This document shows, one piece after another, positions 10,465 to 21,131 of a stretch of 64,000 nt of DNA; the stretch's first letter is position 1, and every line of letters starts with the position of its first letter. The notes below the pieces were generated by a model, which saw nothing but the letters and a program-made list of their open reading frames with translations, searched no databases and had not been told where the DNA came from. The DNA is from Eupeodes corollae (lineage: Eukaryota > Arthropoda > Insecta > Diptera > Syrphidae): positions 263,180,572-263,244,571 of the forward strand of contig NC_079147.1 in NCBI RefSeq assembly GCF_945859685.1, in the 5' to 3' direction. The translations under genes and the position numbers were made by a program.

Positions 10465-12404
10465 TTGTACCTATAACAATTGCTAACTATAAGCTCAGTG
10501 TAAGAGCGTTTTAATCTTCACGCCGGTGCAGCAAAAAACCAAAACTTTTATTGACTAAGTCCCAGAGTTGATTAACTGCATTATTTAAGATTTGCAGTGC
10601 CATGGATAATTTTTCTTTGATGAATACGTTGACTATAACTAACAACGACGAATACCTTAGGTACAAGATTACTAACAAGACAGGACAAAATTCAGCCTAT
10701 CTCGATTTGGCCTGGTCGAAAACGAGAATATCAGTCTCTTCTTAGTGTCGGGTTTTTTCTCGTGTGTAGTTTAGTTCTTTGGCTTAGTCGCTTAACTTAA
10801 ACTTAAATCATTAGATGCTGTTTTGAGACCGTCAGAAAGTTTGATACAAATATTGAAAAGATTGTTCGTGTTTTCTGACATACATAACTATCATCTGTCA
10901 TTGTTTCTGAGGCAACATTTAAAACTGGAATTACTTGTAACAAATAGCTCTAGCCACACCTTCTCAAGAGTTTTCAGAAACTGCTGGTCCATATAAGTAA
11001 AACACAATCACAGCGTCTCTTCAAGCCAATATAAAGCATTCCATTTGTCAAATGTGTCAGAGTCATGCAGTTGACTCAGAGCCGAGATCATTAGAACGAT
11101 GTCATATTTCAAAAAAAACACTAATTTTTGTTGATGAGTATGTTGAATGACCCTGTATAAACATAATAACATTTTTTAGTATGAGACACTCGATTAAAAA
11201 AATTTATGACTAGCAGAAACTTTCAGTATTTGATACTGACACACCCACCTTCAAAAATTACCCAACAAAATCTTGTATAAAAATAGTTTTTCTCTCACTT
11301 CGAATATCGCATTTTGACGACGATCTTCTTAGAAATAGTTCTCGTTTAGAAAACTTATTTAAGACTACGTGAACAAGGTGAAGTAGTCAAATTGGAAATA
11401 AGTTTTAAAAATATAAAATTGTCATAAAAAATAAATGGCATATGAATAAAAATATTAAGTGATGTTATTCCAAGCAGCTGCATATAAAATCTAAGGTGTG
11501 TAAAAAGTTAAGCAATGTTATAATCCTCATTTAGATAGGAACCCGAGATAGTAAATGTTCGTTTACCGATAAAAATATGTACACACTTACGTAAAGATGA
11601 AAACAATCCTTCAAAATCTTAATCGAGAAGCTTTTCCCTCATATTCTTCGTCATATCTTATCTGTCTTTATTATTCAAACATAAAATTTATTTATTCTTC
11701 GTTTAGGATCTTCTTCAAACACAATGCAATTTTACGCTCTCTTCATTCTTTTATTTGATTTTAAAACAACTAATATAATTTAATAGCACATATTTTATAG
11801 AATGTACGATTGTATATGACTTTAAACATGTCTCAAGACTCAGCTCACACTGCACTGCAAAGACAATAAGCATTACGCATTATATTCCTTTTTGAAAAGA
11901 ATATATTATTTCGACGATGACGATGAGAATGACGAGTATCATTCAAATTGTTCACGATCCTTGATGTCGAAGCTTAAAGGAATACATATATGTACTTTTA
12001 TCAAATGGGGAAGGAGTGAAAGATGCATCTTTTAGTATAAGGTGACAACGACTGCAACTCTAGAATATCAAACGTTTAAATAAAAAAAAAAAAAAGAGTG
12101 AAGGAAAAACATCAGTCTGTTCTTGGCGAAGGATTCTTTATATTCCTATTAGTATGCGCATCTTCCATCACTTGGTGGCGCTGTTTTCGTTTTTATTTTT
12201 ATTTTTCTCTTCTTATACATTTTTGTATTTTGATTTTTATTATTATTTCCCTGAGAAAACTTACCTTTCGTTCTTTATATTTTATTATTATTCTCCCTAT
12301 AACACATGAAATCCTGGAAGCATATGAGTATGCATAATGTCTGCTGCACATACAGGGACAATTCATCTTCCTGTCTCTGTCTCCCCAACTCCCATACGTA
12401 CACA
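10465..12404. other. No gene seen
   Basis: Mostly AT-rich DNA with a few short A-runs and a small ACGATGACGATG tract near 11915. No coding or RNA motif could be supported. Confidence 0.55.
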
Positions 12405-12922
12405 CAGGGTGGGCCAAAGTTCATAATTTGAATAAATCATAACTTTACTGTTTTTATATTTTTACTTGCGACATTAAAGTTTAAACTTGAGATTTTAATC
12501 AAACATAACAATAGGATGGTACAAATGTCAAAAAAAGTGGGTCCGACGATTTTGCAAGTCTGTCTATTTATTCTCGCTTATTCAGCCTAAATAAACTATT
12601 GGGTTGATTGACTTGGCATTTAAGGTTTAAAAGCGGTTCGTGTAAGTCGTTTTTTTTTAAACCAATAATAATTCGAATTTTACAAAAAAAAAAACGTACA
12701 AGATCGTTTTATGAATTTTATGTTGTTCTTAAACTTTTTTGGAGGCGATTCAATTTTATTTTCTTAAGAAGCTCTCATGTTGCCTAAATCATATTTGATG
12801 ATCAAACATGTTTAATTTTTTTAAAATAACAATTTTTTTTAAAGAATTCGTTATTTCGAAAACGGGTAGACTGTTTTTTTGACGGAACTAACATTTTCAA
12901 CGTATATTTATAAGAACAAAAT

Positions 12923-12962
12923 ATTTGCGTGGCGAGATGGTTACTGCGTTGAACTGACTTGT
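12923..12962 (+). mobile_element. SINE head fragment
   Basis: The short piece GCGTGGCGAGATGGTTACTG, continuing CGTTGAACTG, matches the box-A half of the SINE head. It stops before box B, where LINE sequence begins. Confidence 0.5.
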
Positions 12963-12965
12963 TAG

Positions 12966-14080
12966 TGACGAAGGCTGAGCTTCAGCGCATCTTTAATTCA
13001 ATAAAAAACAAAAAGTCAGCAGGAGTCTCGATGGCATATCCACCGTTTTACTATGACATTTAATAACGGAGGCAATTGATATTTACACCACACTCTTCAA
13101 AAATGCCCGGCATAATGCATATTATCCAGTGTATTGAAAGACCTTTGTGGTTCATTCTCTCCTTAAAAAAGGTAGGGACAACTCCGACCCCTCAAATCTT
13201 CGGTCGATTAGTCTTCTTCCGAGCATCAGCAAAGTTTTTGAAAAGATCATCAATAGGGCGCTGACTAAGTGGGCTGCGCACAACAGAATAATTCCGGATA
13301 AACAGTTCGGGTTCAAGGCGGGTCATGACACAATTCATGCTGCGTCTAAACTCGTTTCTGATATCGAATAGAATACATCAAAAGCTTTTGACACCGTATG
13401 GTAAGAGAGTCTTGACCAAAAACTAAGCAGGCTTGGCATAATCAAACCATTGTTAAATATATTTATGATATGCTTACCCGTAGGAAGTTTGTTGTCAAAA
13501 GTGGCAATGTAATTTCTAGTACAACATTCTAAATTAAAAATGGTCTTCTCCAGGGAGCGTTGAATTCGCCGATTCTCAAAAAGGCAATTGCGTACGCTGA
13601 CGATCTAATTGCGTACAGAACGGCCCGAAAGGTTGGGGTTATTAGAATTCTCTTGCAGAGTGATTTCGACAAGATTCAGCGATATTGCTACGACTGGAAA
13701 CTGAAAATAAATGTCCAGAAGTCGGAGACAATTCTGTTCCGGACTCCGTTGGCTAGGGCCACGAGGGATACGTGCAAGAATTGGCGCAAGATGGTCATCG
13801 TTGATCTTCACGGGCAGCCATTAGCGAGCAAAAGTGTAGTGAAATACCTCGATATCTGATTAGATCAGTTATATTTCGACAGACATATAAATGCTACTCT
13901 AAAAAGGGCCAGAATAACCTTCGCTCTGATAAAACGGTTGTTTAACAGCAGTCGGCTTGACTCCAGAGTAAAGGTAATTTGCTACATGGCCCTCATACGA
14001 TGATCGTTTATGGTTGTATGATGTGGTTCAGCGCATTCGATGGGATAAATATTCAGTAAACTTTATATGCGGGGTTCCAA
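12966..14080 (+). pseudogene. Jockey-superfamily LINE reverse transcriptase fragment
   Basis: RT motifs are visible in order across several frames. An ELQRIFNSIKNKKSAG entry motif lies near 12980-13030 and KKGRDNSDPSNLRSISLLPS then ISKVFEKIINRAL near 13165-13265. IPDKQFGFKAGHDTIHA and SKAFDTVW (first catalytic block) follow near 13290-13402. NGLLQGALNSPIL (about 13540-13576) corresponds to the PQG block. AIAYADDLIAY (about 13587-13620) is the catalytic box with both Asp present. The thumb reads WKLKINVQKSETILFRTPLA. After 13857 a stop interrupts, and the palm between NSPIL and KAIAYADD is missing. It lies in the mariner-like shell. Confidence 0.82.
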
Positions 14081-14240
14081 ATAGCGTCAGCATATTCAGA
14101 AATGGATCTAACAATAAATACATATATACCGGGTGATTTTTTAGCAATTATCTTTTTGGCAACACTGGTTTAAACAGCTGACACACGTTTCATGTTTTGT
14201 TTCACTGTCAAATATCTTCAGTTTGGTCTATAATTAAACC

Positions 14241-15208
14241 ATGAATCGTCTTACAAACGAACAACGCTGTTCATTATCAAAATGCGTGCCCTGCGAAGAA
14301 AGTTCATCGCCCGCTTCTTCCATTTTATGGTCAGGTTAATCCACCCACTGAAGCGGCTATTCGGGTTATTATGACTTAATTTCACACTAAATTTACATTG
14401 TTGGACATTGAACCACCAACACGCTTACGTAAAATGCGAACTGAAGAAAATATCGCAGCTGTATCGGCCACTTTTAATGATGACCATCAATTATTAATTT
14501 TTTGCCGTTCTCTACAGGTGGACCTTTGTAACTCAGCAACGTGGATAGTTTTGCTGAAGGATTTAGGTGTGATGCCTTTAAAAATACAGCTGGTGTAAGC
14601 ATTGAAGCCGAACGACTTACTGCCACGTAAAATTTTTGGTGAATAGGCTCTTGGAAAAATGGCCGAAGATCCACTTTTTTACCGACAAATTGTGTTCAGC
14701 GACTAAGATCATTTTTGGCTCAATGGCAGAATTGTCGATTTTGGAGTGAATATCATCCAAAAGCATTGCAAGAGCTACCAATTCATCTAAAAAAGTAACA
14801 GTTTTTTGCGGTTTATGGTGTAGCGAAATCACTTGGGTGTAAACCTCTCCCTTCCTTACTACCATTAAAACCTCTGTCTACAGGCTCCCGGGGCTGATCC
14901 TGGCAGCAGAAAGGAGAGGGTGTCCATGCCACATTAGCTTGGAATACTTGCATGAGCGCAAACTAGCTTGCCGACGGAAGGGTTCTTGCTACCGCAGCGC
15001 TTTCACGATTGGAACCGGTCAATTGGTCGGCTAGATCGTGCACTTTAACGCCTTTAGATTATTTTTTGTGGGGCTATGTTAAAGCTCATGTCTATACAGA
15101 CGCTTCAATTGATGAACTGTGAGACAACATTGAAGCATTTGTTCGTGAGATACCGGTCGTATAGTTGGAAAGAGTATGCCAAAATTGATCTAAGCGGATG
15201 GACCATTT
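14241..15208 (+). pseudogene. IS630-type transposase, decayed
   Basis: The gene starts at ATG 14241 (MNRLTNEQ, same as the second copy). Recognisable pieces are EENIAAVSATFNDDHQL (helix-turn-helix/linker region, about 14445-14495), LKDLGVMPLKIQLV, LKPNDLLP-like text, FGE.ALGKMAEDPLFYRQIVFSD (first catalytic Asp region, about 14635-14705), and near 15020-15085 VNWSAR-like sequence with DYFLWGYVKAHVYTD (third catalytic region, downstream of WPPRSCDLTPLDYF in relatives). Several stops and shifts occur. The block carrying the second Asp (WFQQDGA) is absent, replaced by the foreign 14826-15015 segment. It cannot be active. Confidence 0.78.
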
Positions 15209-15531
15209 GTAGTAGTACCCGTGGCATGGTGGTTAGTGCATTGAACTGTCATGCAAGGGGTCTTGGGTTCAATCCCTGGCTGTGCCAGCTTAATTTAAAA
15301 AAAATAATTTTCGCGGGTACTACCTCTTGCAAGTAATTGACAAATCCTTCAAGAGTAATTCTTGTCATGAAAAACTGCTTTCTCAAATTAGCCGTTCGGA
15401 TTCGACCTTAAATTGTAGGTCCCCTCCATTTCTGATAACAGTACTCGCACACAGGAATGGTTGAGAGTTGTAAGTCACTAGGCGGACTTTTGCTCCACCC
15501 CATTTTGCTCCACCCGATTTGATTTGATTTT
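15209..15531 (+). mobile_element. tRNA-derived SINE inserted in the IS630-type element
   Basis: The head GTAGTACCCGTGGCATGGTG carries box A (about 15221-15240) and a consensus-like box B GGTTCAATCCC (15266-15276). The body contains GCACACAGGAATGG and GTTGTAAGTCACTAGG. The tail has a short GATTTGATTTGATTTT repeat. Exact 12 bp target-site duplications GATGGACCATTT lie at 15197-15208 and 15532-15543. Joining the host transposon across the SINE restores homology to the second IS630 copy, which proves the order of insertion. Confidence 0.93.
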
Positions 15532-16054
15532 GATGGACCATTTAAGGCGCAATCAAGGTCAAAATTTGCATTAAATAATCTTCCAACATTAAGATATATG
15601 GACTGTACTATTGATTAAATAAAGATTGCGTGATTTTTTTTGAATTTGTATATGTGTTTGCTTTTCTTTCTTATAGCTTTTAAAAAATCACCTTATAGTA
15701 GGGGCCCAGGTTTGTTTGAAATTTGTAGACTAAAGTTATTCAAAAAAAACCTCTCAAAGATTTTCAAAATTAAAATTTAAAAAAAAAATAGAGGAAAAAT
15801 ATATATACCTACAATTTTAAAGCAGATTCTTTGGATACAGGAGCGAATTCGTAAGTGAAACTGTCGTGCATTTTATTTTCAAGAGATCCTCAAGGACTTG
15901 GAGTTTACTAAATTTATAAAATTTGTCACGGCATCGAAAATATTTTTCATTTCAACTTAAATGGATTAATTAATAAATAAAACTACCGCATAGGTAATCT
16001 TGACAACCTAAGTTTAATCAAGACGTAGGAATTTTTTTGACTTAAGTGAACAAA

Positions 16055-16385
16055 ACATGTGTCCATTCTTCTAAAAGACGATGCCACCAACAGTGTAACC
16101 ATAAATGGTGAAAGGTTTCCAGCTGAATGTCCTGAAGGTTTCAAAACGATCGAGCTGTTGCTTACAGGGCTCGCGTTAAAATGTTCCTAAATGGAATAAT
16201 TTCCTAAAATTCAGAATTTGTTTGTCCTTCACGTTCTTCTGATTGGATTGCAGCAGATTTGTTTTCTATCTGCTTATAAGAAGGGTCAAAGCATGCATAA
16301 AACCTACCATTATCCCGAAGCTGAAATAACGACGCTGATCATTTCTTCTAAGAAGTTTAAGGAAAACGTTCTCTGGGAGCATGAA
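16055..16385 (+). pseudogene. Mariner-type transposase scraps
   Basis: The frame near 16060-16120 reads VSILLKDDATNSVTINGERF, resembling the FF.DDA...VTVNGERYR block that precedes the second catalytic Asp in IS630/mariner transposases. Near 16235-16265 SSDWIAADLF could be the SPDLNPLDF region. Nothing continuous joins them. They lie near the right end of the 12405-16542 shell and may be its own transposase or a further insertion. Confidence 0.45.
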
Positions 16386-16542
16386 GCTTAAGTTTGTTTA
16401 AGGGACATTAAATTTCAAACTTAGCCTAAAAATTCTAAATTAATCACATTTTGAGATTTTTCAAAATAATTTATTGATAAATTATAAAACCCATAAAAGT
16501 CGTTATCAATTATGATTATGAAATCTTTTTTGACCCACCCTG

Positions 16543-18469
16543 TACATGCATATAATTCGATGTACGATAAGAATCCTTTATCTGTTTTTTATGAATCCTT
16601 ATGTCAGTAGGTACCGTAGTTGATGGTGTCTTTGTGGGGGCGAAACGAAGTGGCAAGGATAAATTTCCCATCCTTTTCCACTTCCACTTCTACACTCCAC
16701 ATCCACAACCAACCGCCACACCTGACACGTTAACGAGTTTGCTTATTTTTTGTATTTTTATTTGCTATCTTATGCACTTCTTGGAATAAAAATAACATAA
16801 CAGAGGAGAAGAAGAGAAATATTCGTTCTTCGCTTAGCATCTTGTTGTGCATCTCAGGATTGAAAAGGGAGACTACCACGAAGATAACGTCGGTGAAGAC
16901 GAACGACGAAGACGAAGATGAGATTGAATGCATTTGTGGTTCCGTTTCTTCCATCCTTGGTTGTTTATAAGAAACTACGAGTATATTCGAATTCAAGCTA
17001 CAAACAATAAGGTTTCTGGGGGTGCATGATGTGTTTGTCTGCCTGCGCCCGCTCCTTACAAGACCATCATCATTTCTATTGCTACTAGTTACCATAAAGC
17101 ATGAATATATTTTATGTAAATATAATGACAACATACTCACATCCTAGAAAAGCAAAGATATCATCTTCAACTTCAACCCATAGCCTAAAGCTATAGCGAC
17201 AACTTGAAACAGCTAGAAGCATATACATATGTAAGCTTATGTAGCCCACTACCAGTTCATCCAAATTATGCCCTATTTTCTTAAGTTTAAAATAATATTT
17301 TCATATACACTGTGAGAAATTTTAAACAATCTAACAAGACAAGTTAACTATAGCTTCAAGGTTTAAAACTTTAATTGGCCTTTATCAAGACCTTTTTCCA
17401 TATACAATTTTCTTAAATCTTTTTGTATTCTTCCAACAATTGTAAGTTTTGTAATTCGTCCTTAAACGTTTAGTTTTTATGGGAACTAACCTATACTAAA
17501 CTTGAATATCCATCAAAGAGATTTGGAAGGCAACCCTTATTAAGGCATATATACATCTTTGTTTTGTTTAAATTTGTCGGCACGTGTTTCACATTTACTT
17601 TTCTTCCTATAAAATATTATGAAACGGGCCGGGTGGTCTTTTAAATTACCTATACCTGATTGTGTGACTTGACTCATATAAAGATATGTAGGTGTGACAG
17701 GTGGGTTCACACATATCATATAAGAAATACTTACATTTGTATGACAGTTGTTGGTTTACAAAATCAGCAGGTGTGAGGTTAGATCACCCTGACCCATAAT
17801 GTAATAACCCAACCCTTAGTGTCTTAATCACACTTTGTGCCCTCTTTTGATGTGAAATTTTAGCTATCTTAACTTTTTTTTACCACATACTGATAAATTC
17901 TGAGACGTAATTTCAAGGAGCAAAGAAGCCTACACATTTTAAGAATGATTTGTAGCTGATATTTTTAAGCATTTTGTTTACTTTTTTTATACAGAAGTAG
18001 TTACTTTTTCGCTCATCCTTTTTTTAATATACGAAAAAGGAACTGAATACATTTTTTTGACCAACGGACATTTTTTGTATGGAGTGTTTAGTAGTGAAGG
18101 TAGTATCAAATGAAATGTAGGTTCCAGCACGTGTCGTGTCTGCTACATATTTTCAAAATCGTTGGTGAAGTTTTTTAAGATATTCGAGTTTGAAGCTAGT
18201 TAAAAAAAAGAATTTCACTTCTTTAAATAAAAGCTCTGTTTTTCCTTGCGATATAAGCCACTTGAGAAAATTGTGTATATAAAATGAAAGATATTACTTT
18301 TATATTTTAAATTAATTCAACATCATTTTTCTTCCAAGAACATATTTTCGAATATTTAATATTAACTACAAAAGTACGCTTGCTTAACTCGCTCTAAAAG
18401 TATGTATCTAAAATATGAAGTGTAACAGATATTTAGGTAAATATGAGGGAGGAGATTAGCCTTGAAGTA
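16543..18469. other. No gene seen
   Basis: This starts with moderately GC-rich sequence (about 16600-17160) with CA/CCA-rich and GAAGAC-rich tracts, then becomes AT-rich. Open frames on both strands near 16600-17140 overlap and have low-complexity translations, so none is called. Confidence 0.5.
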
Positions 18470-18660
18470 CAGTTTCGTTTCAAGGTCGATAAAATCGAAT
18501 CAAAGATGTTTAAGGATATGTCTGTGTGTGGATCTGTTCGGGATACCATTTTTCGTCGTTTATAGTCAATTAAAAAACTGAACAAAATATTTGTCACCTC
18601 GTAAACTGTACGAAAAAAAGTAATGTTAACTCCAAAATAATTAAATGCAATGAAAATAAA
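18470..18660 (-). repeat. Diverged relative of the AT-rich modular repeat
   Basis: TTTCAAGGTCGATAAAATCG, AAAGATGTTTAAGGATATGT and CTGTGTGTGG appear in the same order and spacing as TTTCAAGGTCCCTAGAGTCG, AAAGATTTTTAGAAAGATGT and CTGTGCGTGC in the younger copies (for example 34612-34670). TTTTTCGTCGTTTATAG and TTGTCACCTC follow, as in the family. Many substitutions and shortened spacing suggest an older relative. It abuts copy 1 head to head. Confidence 0.5.
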
Positions 18661-20000
18661 AAAAGAGGCTGGGATGCGACCTACACTGATAACTTCCCAG
18701 TTCCCATCCCGTCTGTCGATTTGTCTTGCTTAAAAGTTTGTAGGTTTTCGTGTTGGGTTAAGAAAGTTGTCAGTTGAATTTTTGATGTAAAGAAATAGTT
18801 TAGTTTGAAAATCTAGTTTTGTTAAATAGATTTTTAGTCGATTAGTAGCATGTCTTAAATTAAATTGGATGAATTAAATTAATTTTAAAGATTTCAAGAA
18901 CGGACTGATGGATTCTTATAAAAAAAAGACTACTGAATATAGAAAACAATATTTTCTGTGAAATAAAAAAGTTTAAAGACAATATTTTTAATTCTTGTTT
19001 TTTTTTAGGTTTTTTATTTTTTGTAAAAAAACTGGTGATTAGATTTTTCTCAAAATTTTACTGAATGTAAAACGTAAATTAAAGCCAATATCTCAAAGTT
19101 TTAAAAAGATATTTGAGTCGGAAATCAATTTTTTCAACTTTTGTTAAATTTTCTTTTAGGTTTTTATATTTTGTAAGAAAAACTGTCAGTTCGATTTTCC
19201 TCAAAATTTTAATAAATGTTAAAAACAATATTTTCTTAATCTTAAGTTTTTGAGAAGATAAATAAGTTCAAAATCAATTTCTACCAACCTTTAGCGATTA
19301 TTTTTAGGTTTTTAGTTTTTTATAAAAAAAAACTGTCAATTCGATTTTTCTCCAAATGTTTCCGAATTTTGAAAACAATAAATCTTATAAGATAAAAGTA
19401 CTTGGAAGCCTTTATCTCAAAATTTTTAAAAGATAATCGTGTCAAAAATCAATTTTTATCAATTTTTCTAAATTTTCTCTCAAGTTTTTATATTTCGTAA
19501 AAAAAACTATCAATTTAATTTTTCTCAAAATTTTTACAGATGTAAAAACGTTTTTTCGTTGCACAAAATTGTTTTGGAGATGAAATCATATTTTATTCGT
19601 AGAATTTTCGAGATCACACATTTTTTTCAGTTTTTTCGATTAATAAAAAAACCGTTAATATGATTTTTTTCCAAAAATATAATTTTTTGGTACCAACGTT
19701 ATAATACATAATAGCGTCATTGGTTCGTGAGATATTTAGGGTTAACCAAAATGTTCGCCTTTTTTAAACTGCATGGTAAAAAAACCACAGACGTAATTTT
19801 CTTGAGAGCCCTTTCTGCATTATTAGTTGTATAACAAAATTTGTTTGAAATCGGTATCTCTTCTGGTTCTTGAGCTATGGACAGCGGAAAAAACGTCGCA
19901 AAGGTACTGACGTACGAACGTACATACAGACGCACGCACAGACATCTTTCTTAAAATCTTTTATTCATCTATAGGAGCAATAACTTTCTGTGGGAAGTTA
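18661..20000 (+). repeat. AT-rich modular repeat, copy 1
   Basis: The left end reads AAAAGAGGCTGGGATGCGAC, then TGATAACTTCCCA and CCCATCCCGTCTGTCGATTT. The right end is TAACTTTCTGTGGGAAGTTA, an imperfect hairpin (19981-20000). The interior is built from tandem monomers of about 150-175 bp keyed by CTGTCAATTCGATTTTTCTC (19031, 19183, 19333, 19507). A right module follows with a GTACG-rich run (19905-19940) and ATCTCTTCTGGTTCTTGAGC. No protein is encoded. Mechanism of spread is unknown; a MITE- or Helentron-like nonautonomous element is possible. Confidence 0.8.
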
Positions 20001-20009
20001 ATAAACGTT

Positions 20010-20190
20010 TTTAACAGCTGTCAAATTTTTCAGAAGAATCATAAAAATACTTTTAAAATTTGTTAAAAATTGATTTTCGACACAAATATCTTAGCAACAA
20101 TCAAGGATATTCTTCAAACATGCTTTATCTTATTGAAGATTTACAAAAATTCTACAGAAAATGGGAAAGGACTGATTTTTGATTCTAATA
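20010..20190 (-). repeat. Fragment of the AT-rich modular repeat
   Basis: TTGTTAAAAATTGATTTTCG followed by ACACAAATATCTTAGC matches one internal monomer in minus orientation. It lies just after copy 1. Confidence 0.45.
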
Positions 20191-20339
20191 TCTATGGTAT
20201 GTTTGTATATAGTATGGTACTGGCCCGATAATATTAAAAAGTGTAGTAAACCTTTTCTTTTAAACTTTTTTTAAACTTTCCTTAAAAACAGGGAAATTTC
20301 TCAGTATATGGAAAATAAAAATAAATCTAAAGTAAATAT

Positions 20340-20687
20340 ATTTGATTATTATGACCTTAGAATTTAAATTTCACATGAATTTCATTGTCAATCAAGCAAG
20401 TTGTATGCTTGATTTTATAAAGATCCCGCAAAGGGGTTCAATGATCCCTTTGTTACTCTTTCTTTGTTCAATTGCCATGCTCGTCCTCAACTTAAATATG
20501 GTTCTCAAGTATATTACAAAATTCATGGAAAACATATTGAATCAATTCAAAATAATTTTGTTTGTTTTTAAGGGTCTTCCTTGGGATGATCTGCTTCCCT
20601 ATGCAAATTGTATTCAGCTTCTTCAAATGCAATCCCTAAGAATGGGGGAACTAACTATGAGCAAAATGAAGACTTAAGTCGAATGAG
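20340..20687 (+). pseudogene. LINE ORF2 C-terminal fragment (CR1/Jockey-like)
   Basis: The frame from about 20410 reads CMLDFIKIPQRGSMIPLL, then LKYGSQVYYKIHGKHIESIQ-like text (partly out of frame) and KGLPWDDLLPYANCIQLLQM (about 20570-20632). This matches the family pattern MLDFIKR..K.FNDPF, EYGS.VW, IQ..FL.FAL..LPW.DP..LPPYA.R..LL.M. This is the region after the RT thumb. A SINE is inserted immediately downstream. The fragment is a relic only. Confidence 0.65.
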
Positions 20688-20957
20688 TACCCGTGGTCTT
20701 GATTTCGATCCCTGACTGAGCCACCTAAAGTTTTTATTCACGGGTACTGCCTCTTGCGAGGAATTGACAAATTCTCCAAGAGTAATTCCTGTCATGAAAA
20801 AGTGCTTTCTCAAATTAGCCGTTCGTATTCGGCACATAAACTGTAGGTCCCCTCTATCCCTGCACTTACTCACACACAGGAATGGTTGAGAGTTGTAAGT
20901 CACTAGGCCCTCGTTCTCTACGGACTGTTAGGCCAACTAATTTTAATTTAAATTTTA
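20688..20957 (+). mobile_element. tRNA-derived SINE with internal head deletion
   Basis: The start TACCCGTGG is joined directly to TCTTGATTTCGATCCCTGAC, so the box-A half of the head is deleted. The body (GAGTAATTCCTGTCATGAAA, CACACACAGGAATGG, GTTGTAAGTCACTAGGCC) is complete. Target-site duplications AAGTCGAATGAG lie at 20676-20687 and 20958-20969. The AT tail also marks the left edge of the ~1.58 kb tandem duplication. Confidence 0.88.
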
Positions 20958-21131
20958 AAGTCGAATGAGCATTGTTACAGCCTAACCTAAACTGTTAATC
21001 GATAGATTTAACTCTTAATAACGTGGGATTAAAATCATTGTTAAGAACAAGTGCTCCACTATCGTACACGTCTATTATTTTATTTTTTATCAAGCAAAAT
21101 GTTTACTATGTTTTGCATTTTGTGCCTGTTA
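20941..21131. repeat. Duplicated unique segment, first copy
   Basis: About 190 bp starting in the SINE tail (TTTTAATTTAAATTTTAAAG) and containing GAGCATTGTTACAGCC, GTTAATCGATAGATTTAACT and AAGTGCTCCACTATCGTA. It recurs at 22519-22730. Each copy is followed by a minus-oriented AT-rich modular repeat. Confidence 0.85.

Larger units (their letters stand above)
14129..15695 (+). mobile_element. IS630/Tc1-mariner-type transposon, copy 1
   Basis: Terminal inverted repeats are CCGGGTGATTTTTTA at 14129-14143 and its imperfect inverse TAAAAAATCACCTTA ending at 15695. TA lies on both outer sides (14127-14128 and 15696-15697), the target duplication typical of this superfamily. The interior is a decayed transposase gene. 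A ~195 bp block (about 14826-15015) replaces transposase sequence that copy 2 at 45702 retains, and a SINE occupies 15209-15531. Confidence 0.83.
12405..16542 (+). mobile_element. Mariner-like transposon shell with nested insertions
   Basis: The left end CAGGGTGGGCCAAA...TTCATAAT (12405-12434) and the inverted right end (16542 backward: CAGGGTGGGTCAAA...TTCATAAT) are matching terminal repeats of Tc1/mariner character. TA follows the right end; the left flank reads CA, perhaps a mutated TA. The 4.1 kb interior holds a SINE fragment, a LINE fragment, an IS630-type element with its own SINE, and transposase scraps near 16055-16385. Element length after subtracting insertions cannot be fixed exactly. 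Confidence 0.6.

Noticed and set aside
15209..15285. True tRNA gene
   Set aside because: Box A and box B are present but the cloverleaf is imperfect and it is part of a dispersed SINE.
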